Below, one piece after another: positions 11,143-21,247 of a stretch of DNA of 64,000 nucleotides. Made by a program: the position numbers and the translations under genes. This DNA comes from Rana temporaria. Taxonomy: Eukaryota; Chordata; Amphibia; Anura; Ranidae. Under the pieces are notes generated by a model. The model did no database searches, had not been told where the DNA came from, and worked only from the letters and a program-made list of their open reading frames with translations. How positions within the stretch are numbered: the first letter of the stretch is position 1; each line of letters opens with the position of its first letter. The DNA is taken from the NCBI RefSeq assembly GCF_905171775.1, contig NC_053489.1, positions 245,827,231-245,891,230 on the forward strand. Reading direction: 5' to 3'.

Positions 11143-11520
11143 TTTTTTTTTATGTGAAAATTACAATGGTCCCAAAAATGTGTCAAAATTGTCTGATGTG
11201 TCAGCCATAATGTCGCAGTCACAAAAAAAATCCTTTTTTTTATATCTTTTTGGGGGATATTTATTATAGCAAAAAGTACAAAATATTGATTTTTTTTTCA
11301 AAATTGTCGCTCTATTGTTGTTTATAGCGCAAAAAATAAAAACCGCAGAGGTGATCAAGTATCACCAAAGGAAAGCTCTATTTGTGGGAAAAAAAGGACG
11401 CCAATTTTGTTTGGGAGCCACATCGCATGACCGTGCAATTGTCAGTTAAAGTGACGCAGTGACGAATCGCAAAAAACTGGCCAGGTCCTTTACCTGGATA
11501 AAGGTCCGGGTCTTAAATGG
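11143..11520 (+). mobile_element. CCACTTAAG-family MITE, 3' half (copy B)
   Basis: Starts inside the family at GTGAAAATTACAATGG and runs through GCAGAGGTGATCAAG to GGTCCGGGTCTTAAATGG, followed by TTAA at 11521-11524. The 5' half is absent and it abuts the L1 fragment. Confidence 0.8.
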
Positions 11521-11524
11521 TTAA

Positions 11525-12742
11525 AAACTGATTTTTTTTTCTTATTTTTTTTGATACGTATAAAAGTTATTTTGATGATTGATGATATGTTTACATGGAA
11601 AACTAATAATAAAAAAAAGAAAAGAGGAGTATTTTTCTAATTTCTTAGGTCTGAATTTTCTAACTTTTTACTCCTGGGTAACTTAAATCATCCTGTTATT
11701 AAAACATTTTTTTATAATAATTATGTTTTTAGCAGTAACAAATGTATACTTTATCCTGTACCTTAATTTGATTTTTGTTATTTGATTCAGTTCTGTATAT
11801 CATAAATGTTTTCCACATGTTGTACATATACTACACATTCTCCATGACATCAAAATAGTCCCAATGACCTTATTTATTAAATTATAACTTAAGGCAAATT
11901 TTTATTTTAGTTTTGGATAGAATGGAGAGGGATAAGAATAGTTGTCAGGTTTGTATTACTGCCTGTGCCCCCTTTACAGAGATTCGCCATCTCTGTGTCC
12001 TGCTTACCATTATCATTGAGATTTAAGTACATTTTAAATGTTTGATTGTCACCATTACAGGAACAGAGGGGACATTTTCCATGGTGACAACCAAGTATTT
12101 CCTCTCTCTTCCTGTTTTGGCTATGGAACAGGAAGAGACTAAAAAATCTGCCCAACGATTCACTGAACATCTGACAGGGGTTACAACCTTCCCTTACGCT
12201 ATCCTAATAGAGAGAAAATCGCCTTTAGTTATACAATAAAGAGTAATGTGTAAAATTTAAGTGCATTAACTCAACAGATACCAATTAGAATCAACTTTTT
12301 ATGGTCTCATTTCAGCAGAGCAAATTTAATTAAAAAAATTGGAACTTTTGGAATAAGCACTCAATAATCATTCAATAATCAATCATACTTTATTATTTAG
12401 GAACACATTGCAATATTTGGAAACTATGCTGCGTGATTGTGTATGATTTATCAATTAAAAATATGTTATGTGTATTGTTAATCCATAAATTTATTGAATT
12501 AACAGGAAAATATCAACAGAAATAACTGGATTTTCCATATTTAAATAATCATAAGTAATGAGACAGTCAATACAATTTTTTTTTGTTTTAGTACCTACTT
12601 AAAAGTAAAAAAAATCTTTAATAATCATCTGCTTAATAACTGACATATAGCATATAGTGTATGTTAGTGTATATTATGAAAATATTCAACTATGAAAAAG
12701 ACACATTTTTTTTGTTCATGATTAGGATTGCCTTAGAATACA
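11525..12742. other. Non-coding 5' region of olfactory receptor 1
   Basis: AT-rich, with a repeat-like segment at about 11900-12240. No exon or promoter can be assigned with confidence. Olfactory receptor genes usually have a non-coding 5' exon upstream, but I cannot place it. Confidence 0.5.
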
Positions 12743-13705
12743 ATGCAAAATTGGAGTGTCTGGAATAAAAGTGCTGTGACAGAATTTATACTTGTGGGAT
12801 TTCCAACAAATCAGAATTTTCAGCACTTCCTCTTTTTTATCTTCTTTATTGCCTATGTATTAACAGTGACCGGGAATATTGTTATCATTACCATAATTCA
12901 AGCTGACAGTCACCTTCATCGTCCTATGTACTTTTTTCTTGGCAACTTTGCTTTCATGCAGGTTTGCTACATAACAGTGACAGTACCTAAGCTGCTCTTA
13001 GGTTTTTTAACCAGCATAAACAAAATATCCATCGGAGCTTGTTTTACTCAGTGCTATTTTTTCTTTTTACTTGGAGGAATAGAGCATTTCCTATTGGCCA
13101 TTATGGCGTATGATCGATATGTGGCTATATGCCATCCTTTACAGTATAATACCATTGTAACCTCAAATGTTTGTTGGAGCCTAGCATGTGGCTGTTGGCT
13201 AGGTATCTTCCTTGGTTCTTTACTACCTGTTGCCTCCTTAGTGAGATTATCTTTTTGTGGACCAAATGTCATTAACCATTACTTTTGTGATGTTTCACCA
13301 TTATTAAAGCTTTCATGTACTGATACATCTCTGCTGAAATCCTATTTTTTCAGCTTAATGTGGATCATTATTTTTAGTTGCCTTATGTTCATTCTTTTGT
13401 CATACATCAGTATTATTTCTGCTATTTTCAAGATACCATCCACAGTAGGGCGTCAGAAAGTGTTCTCCACTTGTGGCTCCCACCTGACTGTGGTTATAAT
13501 ATATTTTGGGGCTGTTATATTTATGTATGTTAGGCCAAGAGAAAGTTATTCATTTGAGGAGGACAAGTTGATCTCTGTGTTCTACTCCATTTTGACTCCA
13601 CTTTTAAATCCATTTATCTATTGTCTAAGAAACAAGGAAATAAAACAGGCTTTGCAGAAATGCGTTCAGAGCAAAAAAAGTTTTTTGGCTCATCTGCACA
13701 TGTAA
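12743..13705 (+). CDS. Class II olfactory receptor 1, intact
   Basis: A single-exon 320-aa seven-transmembrane receptor of the rhodopsin-like GPCR family, expected at the cilia of olfactory neurons. The start is the first ATG and is followed by N-glycosylation sites (NWS at 3, NKS at 8). Family signatures are in order: GN in TM1 (44-45), PMYFFLGN (61-68) in the ICL1/TM2 region, the extracellular Cys at 100, MAYDRYVAIC (121-130) after TM3, FCGPNVINHYFCDVSPLLKLSC (171-192) in the second extracellular loop, KVFSTCGSHL (239-248) before TM6, and NPFIYCLRN (289-297) in TM7. Length is typical. The second loop resembles the OR6/OR11-type group, but subfamily is not certain. No stop or frameshift is present. 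The second receptor (41744-42676) is 28 kb away on the same strand, suggesting a TE-diluted olfactory receptor cluster. The ligand is unknown. Confidence 0.95.
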   Translation: MQNWSVWNKSAVTEFILVGFPTNQNFQHFLFFIFFIAYVLTVTGNIVIITIIQADSHLHRPMYFFLGNFAFMQVCYITVTVPKLLLGFLTSINKISIGACFTQCYFFFLLGGIEHFLLAIMAYDRYVAICHPLQYNTIVTSNVCWSLACGCWLGIFLGSLLPVASLVRLSFCGPNVINHYFCDVSPLLKLSCTDTSLLKSYFFSLMWIIIFSCLMFILLSYISIISAIFKIPSTVGRQKVFSTCGSHLTVVIIYFGAVIFMYVRPRESYSFEEDKLISVFYSILTPLLNPFIYCLRNKEIKQALQKCVQSKKSFLAHLHM

Positions 13706-14029
13706 ATAAAATGTTAGTAATGTTTTTATTTGAATTTTTTTCACGTAACTCCAAACACAATTTTTTGTTTTGTTTTGAGTGGTGGAATGGTAAAAATATC
13801 TGCTAGGTTTTCATGGCTAGCAGAGGAAAATGTATTTTTAAAAGATTACGGTTAGAATGCAACCCATGTACATCTTTTATTGTCATACAATTAAAAATTA
13901 TTATTTACTACTTAAACTCAACATTAAAGTGGACCTGAACTCAAAAATGTATTTTCCATGTTACAAGGAACATCTAGAAGTATTAAATGGCTGTATGTCT
14001 GCATTTTAAGATTATGAGTGCCAGACAGA
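13706..14029. other. 3' flank of olfactory receptor 1
   Basis: AT-rich sequence with no gene. A TAAATAAAAT run overlaps the stop region near 13702 and could serve as a polyadenylation signal. Confidence 0.4.
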
Positions 14030-14530
14030 TACGTGCGCATGCTCAGAATCACGTCGGAACGACTCCCTAAGATACGTCGCTTCACTGCCTACGGCGTGAA
14101 CGTATCCTTCGCCCAACCATATTCACGTACAACGTAAACTACGTAAAATAGGCAGGCTTGTGGTCCCTGGTGCAGTCGTTTGCATGGATGCTGCTGAGTT
14201 ACACCTCCTTTATGGGGCTTAACTTTACGCCGGACGTTCAACTTACGCGCACCAGTCATAGCCTGCGTCGGGCGCAAGTACGATTGTGAATCGGCGTATC
14301 TCCCTCATTTGCATATTTGAATAGAAAATCAATGGGAGCGCCAAATGCGTCCAGTGTAAATATGCGCCCACTATACGCCTGCGTAGGCAAGTTACGTCGG
14401 TGGAATGAAGCCTGTTTTTTGGCGTATCTTAGTTTTGTGGGCCCGGCGCACAGATACGACGGCGCATATTTGCACCTACGCGGCGTATCTTGAGATACGT
14501 CGCTGCTAGTGCTTTCTGAATCTGAGCCTA
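14030..14530. mobile_element. Harbinger-type MITE (TACGTCG/GGCGTATC family)
   Basis: Rich in GATACGTCG, GGCGTATCT and TACGTC inverted motifs, ending CTTTCTGAATCTGAGCC at about 14510-14529. That end matches the inverted AGATTCAGAAAG end of the MITE at 15877. The left end appears truncated or diverged. Confidence 0.6.
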
Positions 14531-15235
14531 TGTATTTAATGTTTTCTAATGTATTGTAATAATTTCTTGATTCCATTATTCCCATTATTGTAATATGCTG
14601 TGAATGTCTTCTTTGTCCTCATGGATGCTGTGAGCTTTTTCTGCTCCTTTTTTGGCCTACGTGCATATTTTCCTTCACTAACCCCCCCAGCATGCTATCC
14701 TGGGCCCATACATACCTAGCCTAGTAACTTAACAATGTTTTTTTTCTGCTGCATTTTTCTGTTTACCCTAAACACCCCCTAAAATGTGACCCAATCGTAT
14801 GGTTGTCCTCAAATTCATGCAGAGTGCAAGAGTCCATTTTCTTGGTGCACAAACTCATTTGGAAGCCTCAAAATAGTAAGTCAACCGATACTACTTTATC
14901 TGCTGACTTTGCAAAACCCATACACATTATACCTCGTTTGTGGTCATATTTCTGGATGAATTCACCAAAGCATGTAGTGCAAGGGCCTGCCCGATTACCT
15001 TCAAATTGTACTGTTGAAAGTTTTGGTCTCCTATTATCTTGATAGGTAAATTATAAATGTCAAAAAAGTTGCTTCAATTTGCACAGTGTATATTCATATT
15101 TTTGGATTATAATACTTCTTACCTGTCCACTGAGCTGCCAATAGTGTAAGTAAGAAGGGGCTGGTCAAATTATCACACATTATTTATTCATTCAGCTCTC
15201 ATGGAAGTAGAGAGGGTTACCTGTCCAAAACATCT
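14531..15235. other. No coding exon recognised; possible 5' part of the first Harbinger element
   Basis: Contains an 80-codon open frame (14803-15042) without a recognisable domain. Its position before the transposase remnant suggests it belongs to the same element. Confidence 0.35.
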
Positions 15236-15795
15236 ACCCATTCCCCCACCATAACATTTTTAACAACTGTGGTGGTGCTATTAATGGGAAGCATGTGAGG
15301 ATTGTCCCACCACCCAACTCAGGATCGTATTATTTCAATTATAAAGGCTTTTGCAGCATAGTTATATTTGCTGTAGTGTCTGCAACATAAGAGTTCCTGT
15401 ATCTGGCTGTTGGGAAGAACGGCCGCCACTCGGATGGAGGTGTCATAATGCAGACCGAGTTCTACCATCGGCTCCATAATGGCACCTTACACCTTAGTTT
15501 TGTTTTTGTAGCAGATGAGGCCTTTGCTCTGAGGGAACATCTTTTGAAGCCCTTTCCTATGAGGAACCTCACCCCAGAGCAGAGAATTTTTGATTACCGT
15601 GTCTCTCGTGCCGGAAGGGTGGTTGAAAACACCTTTGGCATACTATCCAGTCGCTTTAGGCTGTTTTTAACCTCCATCAACCTGGTGGAATATAAAATCA
15701 ACCATGTTGTGTTGTGCTGCTGCATCCTCCACAGTTTTTTACGGAGGAATGCTAGCAGCTACCTTGCCTCAAGGCCAAAATTTGAAGAAGCATAA
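15236..15795 (+). pseudogene. PIF/Harbinger DDE transposase remnant (element 1)
   Basis: The plus strand reads the DDE_Tnp_4 catalytic domain in order. GAINGKHVRIVPPP comes first, where the usual catalytic Asp of GAIDGKH is Asn. SYYFNYKGFCSIVIFAVV ends in a stop near 15390. GRHSDGGV retains the second Asp. FVADEAFALREHLLKPFP leads to NLTPEQRIFDYRVSRAGRV and VENTFGILSSRFR with the catalytic Glu. The last part is open from 15448 to 15795. Loss of the first Asp and the internal stop mean it is inactive. N-terminal exons are not found. It converges with a minus-strand Myb-like remnant at 17722-21522, the two-gene layout of vertebrate Harbinger elements. Confidence 0.85.
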
Positions 15796-15876
15796 CTGTT
15801 AAATGTCCTCTATGATCCCCTGCCTAAACGTATGTAGGTACAAACAGGTTTGTTTCTAAAGCCCCAAAACACAGTG

Positions 15877-16597
15877 GGGGAGATTCAGAAAGAGATACGA
15901 CAGCGTATCTCCTGAGATCCGACGTTCGGATCTATGCGACGGTCGGATCTATGCGACTGATTCATAAGAATCAGTTATGCATAGATCTCCCTTAGATCCG
16001 ACAGGTGTAAGTGACTTACACTGTCGGATCTTAGGATGCAATCTCCCGCCGGCCGCTAGGTGGCGCTTCGTTTTTTTACGCGACGGATATGCAAATTCCG
16101 ATTTCCGCCGATTCAGAAACGAACGCCCGCCCGTCGTTTTTTTTTACGTCGTTTGCGTTCGGCTTTTTCCGGTGTATACTTACCCCTGCTATATGCGGCA
16201 TATCCAATGTTAAGTATGGCCGTCGTTCCCACGTCGAGTTTTGAATTTTTACGTCGTTTGCGTAAGTCGGTCGCGAATCCGGATGGACGTAATTTACGTT
16301 CACGCCAAAACCAATGACGTCCTAGCGACGTCATTGGGAGCAATGCACGCCGGGAAAATTCACGGACAGCGCATGCGCATTTAAATTGGCGCGGGGACGC
16401 GCCTGATTTAAATACTACACTTCCCCTAGCCGCGGAATTTGAATTCCGCCGGAGGAGTTACGATCCGCCGGCGCAAGTTTCGAGGTAAGTGCTTTCTGAA
16501 TACTGCACTAGCCTCTCAAATTTGCGCCGGCGGATCGTAAATCAGATAGATTACACAGATCTAAAGATCCGCTAATCTATCTGAATCTAGCCCAGTA
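15877..16597. mobile_element. Harbinger-type MITE
   Basis: Left end GGGGGAGATTCAGAAAGAGAT and right end ATCTATCTGAATCTAGCCCA are inverted. The interior is CpG-rich with repeated CGGATC, TACGTCG and GACGTC motifs. It carries no protein; four overlapping open frames near 16000-16340 reflect its low stop-codon content. Confidence 0.75.
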
Positions 16598-16599
16598 TG

Positions 16600-16835
16600 T
16601 CAACATGTGCTATCACGGGATATGGGGGTGCAACCCCTTCCTCATAAAGTAGGTGAGAGGAAGGGGTTGCACCCCCAAAACGTGTCTATTGCTAACATGC
16701 GCTATCTCCCATCACGGGATATTAATGTACACCTTTTGGGGGTGCAACCCCTTCCTCAAAACTAAAGTAGGTGAGAGGAAGGGGTTGCACCTCCGAAACA
16801 TAACCATTGATACCCCATGATGGGAGATGGCACAT
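16600..16835. repeat. Cluster of two strong hairpins in a larger inverted repeat
   Basis: Two hairpins share the stem GGGGGTGCAACCCCTTCCTC, each with a GTAGGTGA-containing loop. One is at about 16625-16675 and the other at about 16737-16795. Outer blocks TGTCAACATGTGC and GCACATGTTGACA, plus ATCACGGGATA and its partners, fold the whole segment again. Confidence 0.85.
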
Positions 16836-16847
16836 GTTGACACAGTG

Positions 16848-16960
16848 AGGGTTATTTACGAAAGGCCAATACACTTTGCACTACAAGTGCACTGCAAGTG
16901 CACTTTCCAGTGCACTTGTAGTGCAAAGTGGATTGGCCTTTCGTAAATAACCCCCACTGT
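16848..16960. mobile_element. Short palindromic MITE
   Basis: GGGTTATTTACGAAAGGCC at the left is mirrored by GGCCTTTCGTAAATAACCC at the right. Inner CACTTTGCACTACAAGTGCAC blocks pair across a short centre. About 113 bp in total. Confidence 0.8.
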
Positions 16961-17321
16961 TTGTTTTGTGGCTTTAGCAAACTCACTGTAGGGAAAGACA
17001 CACATTTTAGGCATGGAATCATGAGGCAAATACAAATATTTGGTCCCAATTTGTGTGCATCTTCAATTTTTGCTTTGTGATTCTAAAAACACATTAAAAT
17101 TCCAAATAACATTACTTAGGGTAGTGTTTCCCAACTCTCCTTCTCCAGATGCGTTCCCAGGTCCTGTTTCCTCAATTTTTTGCATTTGGCACAGGTGATA
17201 ATGTTCTTTTCTAGCTTAGTAATTCACACAGTCATTTTTATACTGAGTAAAATAAAGAAAACAGGACCTGGTGGTGCACCTAGAGAAGTGGCATGGAGAA
17301 ACACTGACCTCAGACACTAAA

Positions 17322-17642
17322 AAAGCCCAGGTTCACATTGGAGCGATTTGTCATGCAATTTGAGATCTAAAATTTCATGCCAAGTCACAGCCTATTGTAG
17401 GCAATGGCACTGTTCCAATCGGTGCGACACTGATTTAGCGGCGCCGCACCAATTTGCCAAGGTAGTTCCTGCACTACTTTTTCAAATTTCAGGTGCAACT
17501 TCAATAGACATCTGGGCATGAAGCCACACAAATGTTTATAAGGTAGCACCTGAAATTGCGCTGACCTTGCTACTTCGAAATCACGGTAGTTCAAGTAAAG
17601 TCGTGTGAATTCAAAGTAGCATCAATGTGAACCAGGGCTTCA
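17322..17642. mobile_element. MITE with AAGCCC(A/T)GGTTCACATTG ends
   Basis: AGCCCAGGTTCACATTGG at the left is inverted at the right as TCAATGTGAACCAGGGCTT. The interior has partial self-complementarity (TTTGTCATGCAATTTGAGAT, GGCGCCGC). No coding potential. Confidence 0.7.
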
Positions 17643-18117
17643 AAGTAATAAAAACAGGTGGAATAGGAAAAGTGCAAACAGGAGCCAACAAGTGGAAGAA
17701 AACTTCATGCCTGATGAATTTAAAATTTGGCTAACATGTCGACATAATCTTGTATACTTCGCTGTAAACCAGTGGCAGCCTCTTTTATTTGCTCAAGCTC
17801 ATTAAATGCCTGAATCATATCTGCACTCATATGGCCAATTGTGCATCTTGGAAGTTCGTGTCCTTGGAAGAAGATAAAAAAGTTTTAAGGGAACGATGCC
17901 CTACATAGTGAATTATGGTCAAGTTCCTATTTAAATTGGGCAAATATTTACCTAGCCAGTCTATTGTTGCTTGCAACCTGCTTGCCCTTCAGACACCTAC
18001 ACTACTAGGTGTGTGCACATTGCAACTACTCTGTAACCTTGGCCCTGGTGCCTGGGTCTACAAAACGTGGGTACCTAGCAACACTGCCAGCTCTTTCCAC
18101 CTCTTCCTTCTCCATGC

Positions 18118-18687
18118 TGTCAGGAAAGGTTCCATCCGCTGGTGCTATTTATTATCTGGCTCGCAGTACTGCGTTTCACCAGCAGGTGTCTCCTGGCAGT
18201 TTGGACCTGAACTCAATTACCACACCTCTACATATACCCAGCGTGTGCAAGCATACCTCGCCCTGGTATCTTTCTACTATCCTGATCCTGCTATCCGGAC
18301 CCTGAGCCTGCTATCCTGACTCTGCTTCTGATCCGACCTGATCCCTATCCTGGACTTCTGATCCGACCTGATGCCTATCCTGGACTTGCCCTTCCTGCGT
18401 TCCCCTTTGCCCTGTATTCCTGCTCATTCCCTGTCCTCATCCTTTTTATGATCTCCCTGTGTAGGACCTCGGCCTGGCCTGTTTATGATTCTGGTATTCC
18501 CCATTACTTTACATATCGTCTTTAGCATCGTTGTTGTCACTGCTTGTTTATTTATTTATTGCACTGTGTTTGTTGGAGGTGGTGGGGTTTTACCCCCCTC
18601 TTCTTAATAAATGATTATTCATACCTATATACGTTTTGGGTTTCCTCTTTTGCAGTCACATAGTCTGGTCTACCAGCTTCCCTGACC
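18118..18687 (+). repeat. 5' LTR of the non-autonomous element
   Basis: 570 bp, TGTCAGG...CCTGACC (final A changed to C). Relative to the 3' LTR it lacks a segment of about 116 bp after CAGTTTGGA (present at about 20650-20766). Confidence 0.9.
18233..18269 (+). promoter_or_regulatory. TATA box and predicted RNA 5' end in the LTR
   Basis: TATACCC starts at 18233. Twenty-seven bases downstream, at 18260, lies GCCCTGGTAT (18260-18269), which is exactly complementary to the sequence just after the LTR (18690-18699). The spacing is that of a TATA-driven start site, so the RNA probably begins at or next to 18260. The same blocks are conserved in the 3' LTR (about 20790-20830). Confidence 0.6.
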
Positions 18688-18689
18688 GT

Positions 18690-18699
18690 ATACCAGGGC
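18690..18699 (+). other. Putative self-primer binding site
   Basis: ATACCAGGGC begins two bases after the 5' LTR and is the reverse complement of GCCCTGGTAT at 18260-18269. No TGG-starting tRNA primer site is present at this position. This is the expected layout for Tf1/sushi-type self-priming. Confidence 0.6.
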
Positions 18700-18761
18700 C
18701 ACTCCTTGACCAGACGTGCCTGCATTGAGGAACCATCCTGTTGTGGTGCGTTTTTCTGAAC

Positions 18762-20550
18762 ATGGATTTCAATGAAATCACTTACTTTTCTCTGCTGGCA
18801 GAGGAGGATGAGGAGTATTGTCGCCAGGTTTTGGAGGGGTGGACTAGTGACCAGCTGATGGAAACCATTTGATCAGCTCATTCTTTGGTGGATCAGGGTT
18901 ATATGTCTTTTGATGATATTCAGCCATTAATCCGGTTATGTGTTAAACCAGCCCTGTCGTTTATTCCTGATGGTAGTGATGATTTCTCTCCCCCTTTCAG
19001 TCGTGACCAAGTCGAATGCCTGGTATGGTTAATGGAGGATGATCCAGCTTCTTTTGATGAACATTATTGCTCTTGTCCCCAGCAGAAGTTATCTGGGTGC
19101 ATTAGTTCAGTGCAGTCTCTGATTAGACAGGGTGTGTGTGAACCAGCTTTTGTTCAACCTGTGCTGCAGGCATGGTCAGATCTCCTGATTTCAGCCAAGC
19201 CACTACATCTTAGCCCTGCCATTAATCACCTGCCTTCCCAAGAATCCATCCGTCCATCGCCAATGGCAACCACAGCTATAGCCCAGTTAATTCCGCTTCC
19301 TACCAAATATTATTACCCATTCTCTACTGGTTGTACCCACCCCGCCTTCAACCCACCTGCTTCTTCCCTTGTAACAACTCCACAAAAACCTCCTCTAGTC
19401 ACTGTTCCTGTGTCTCTGCCACATTCCAACCCTTCCCTTTATTTAATTCCATTCTTTTCATGCACCCCTCCTGTTAACAAATCTGCAGTGACTAAACCTA
19501 AAAAGAAGCAGAAGTATTTTCCGACCCACACCATTGTGCCAGCTACCCAGCCTGACGTCCTAGTGCCAGCTACCCAGACTGACGTCCCAGTGCCAGCTAC
19601 CCAGCCTGACGTCCCAGTGCCAGCTACCCAGCCGGATGTTTCAGTGCCAGCTGCCCAGCCTGACGTCCCAGTACCAGCTACCCAGCCTGATGAGCCACTG
19701 TCTGCTGCTCAGCCTGATGAGCCACTGTCTGCTGCCCAGCCTGATGAGCCACTGTCTGCTGCCCAGCCTGATGAGCCACTGTCTGCTGCCCAGCCTGATG
19801 AGCCACTGTCTGCTGCCCAGCTTGATGAGCCACTGTCTGCTGCCCAGCTTGAGGAGTTCCTGTCTGCTGCCCAGCCTAAGGTGTTCCTGTTTGCTGCCCA
19901 GCCTGAGATGTTCCTGTCTGCTGCCCAGCCTGGTGTCCCCGGTGCCTGTCTTCCAGCCTGGTATCCCAGTGCCTGTCTTCCAGCCTGGTGTCCCGGTTTT
20001 TGCCTTCCAGCCTGGTGTCCCGGTTCCTGCATTCCAGCCTGGCGTCCCGGTTCCTGCCTTCCAGCCTGGCATCCCAGTTCCTGTCTTCCAGCCTGGCGTC
20101 CTGGTTCCTGCCTTCCAGCCTGATGTGCCTGCCTTCCAGCCCGGTGTGCCTGCCTTCCAGCCTGGTGTCCTGGTTCATGCCTTCCAGCCTGATGTGCCTG
20201 CCTTTCAGCCTGATGTGCCTGCCTTCCAGCCTGGTGTCCCGGTTCCTGCCTTCCAGCTTGATGTGCTTGCCTTTCAGCCTGGTGTCCCGGTTCCTGCCTT
20301 CCAGCCTGATGTGACTACCTTCCAGCCTGATGTGCTTGCCTTCCAGCCTGATGTGCCTGCCTTCCAGCCTGATGTGCCTGCCTTCCAGCCTGATGTGCGC
20401 GCTTTCCAGCCTGATGTGACCGCTTTCCAGTCTGATGTGCTCGGATATGTCTGTACCCGCTGCTCAGCTCAAGCCTCTTATTGCCCAGTTTGTCACCATG
20501 GACCTTCCCCGGCAACAGACAGTTGGAGCGTCCTGAGGCCGCTCCTTTGA
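18762..20550 (+). pseudogene. Gag-like single ORF of the non-autonomous LTR element
   Basis: The frame opens at ATG 18762 (MDFNEITYFSLLAEEDEEYC), hits a TGA at codon 37 (TGA where CGA is likely), and continues in the same frame to 20123. It then passes into a second frame that stops at 20550. The switch lies near 19935, where an extra C in GTCCCCGG shifts the repeat register. The N-terminal 250 residues are acidic to neutral with no domain I recognise. The middle is a run of nine-residue repeats (PVPATQPDV, EPLSAAQPD, then PVFQPGVPV and seven-residue DVPAFQP). The end holds a possible zinc site, CTRCSAQASYCPVCHH. No Gag CCHC knuckle or enzyme domain is seen. It takes the place of gag between primer site and purine tract, so a structural RNA-packaging role is plausible but unproven. 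Confidence 0.6.
19540..20440 (+). repeat. 27-bp coding minisatellite with 21-bp variants
   Basis: Over thirty tandem units built on a CAGCC(T/G)G core. Units are GTGCCAGCTACCCAGCCTGA-type early, GAGCCACTGTCTGCTGCCCA-type in the middle, and CCTGCCTTCCAGCCTGGTGT-type late. Most are 27 bp. Many late ones are 21 bp (GATGTGCCTGCCTTCCAGCCT). Both lengths keep the reading frame. Long open frames on the other strand and in other frames are by-products. Confidence 0.92.
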
Positions 20551-20561
20551 GGGGGGGGTAC
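20549..20561 (+). other. Polypurine tract of the non-autonomous element
   Basis: GAGGGGGGGGTAC immediately precedes the 3' LTR, as expected for the plus-strand DNA primer, and starts right at the end of the reading frame. Confidence 0.8.
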
Positions 20562-21247
20562 TGTCAGGAAAGGTTCCATCCGCTGGTGCTATTTATTATC
20601 TGTCTCGCAGTACTGCGTTTCACCAGCAGGTGTCTCCTGGCAGTTTGGAACTGCCGGGAGAACTTCTCCCTCCTGGTGTTATATCACCTTTGGGACACAG
20701 TACTGGTCTCCACCAGAGGATGGACCCTGGCAGTGTGGAGACGGCCTTTACTGCGCTCAGGTGTGACCTGAACTCAATTACCACACCTCTACATATACCC
20801 GGCATGTGCAAGCATACCTCGCCCTGGTATCTTTCTACTATCCTGATCCTGCTATCCGGACCCTGAGCCTGCTATCCTGACTCTGCTTCTGATCCGACCT
20901 GATCCCTATCCTGGACTTCTGATCCAACCTAAACCCTATCCTGGACTTGCCCTTCCTGCGTTCCCCTTTGCCCTGGATTCCTGCTCATTCCTTGTCCTCA
21001 TCCTTTTTATGATCTCCCTGTGTATGACCTCGGCCTGGCCTGTTTATGATTCTGGTATTCCCCAATACTGCACATATCGTCTTTAGCATCGTTTTTGTCA
21101 CTGCTTGTTTATTTATTTATTGCACTGTGTTTGTTGGAGGTGGTGGGGTGTTACCCCCTCTTCTTAATAAATTATTATTCTTACCTATATACATTTTGGG
21201 TTTCCTCTTTTGCAGTCACATAGTCTGGTCTACCAGCTTTCCTGACA
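20562..21247 (+). repeat. 3' LTR of the non-autonomous element
   Basis: 686 bp, TGTCAGGAAAGG...CTTTCCTGACA. Contains the full version of the segment deleted from the 5' LTR. AATAAA sequences near 21165-21175 could be the polyadenylation signal. Confidence 0.9.

Larger units (their letters stand above)
18118..21247 (+). mobile_element. Complete non-autonomous LTR retrotransposon
   Basis: Bounded by 5-bp target-site duplications CATGC (18113-18117 and 21248-21252). Both LTRs start TGTCAGGAAAG and the 3' LTR ends with the exact inverse CTTTCCTGACA. The internal part is only about 1.87 kb and holds one reading frame with a long minisatellite and no protease, reverse transcriptase or integrase. 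It ends in a purine tract before the 3' LTR, fixing the plus orientation. The LTRs differ by roughly 20 substitutions plus a deletion, so it is not recent. It must have been mobilised by another element's enzymes. It sits inside an exon of the first Harbinger element's Myb-like gene. Confidence 0.92.

Noticed and set aside
15977..16343. Overlapping open frames on both strands at 16.0-16.3 kb
   Set aside because: They lie in a CpG-rich Harbinger-type MITE and code for nothing recognisable.
19641..20178. Long minus-strand open frames opposite the 27-bp minisatellite
   Set aside because: All frames of this repeat are open because the unit lacks stop codons. The plus-strand order of LTR, ORF and purine tract decides the coding strand.
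19540..20440. Regular repeat array resembling a CRISPR
   Set aside because: Units are contiguous 27/21-bp tandem copies without spacers, in a vertebrate-type LTR element.
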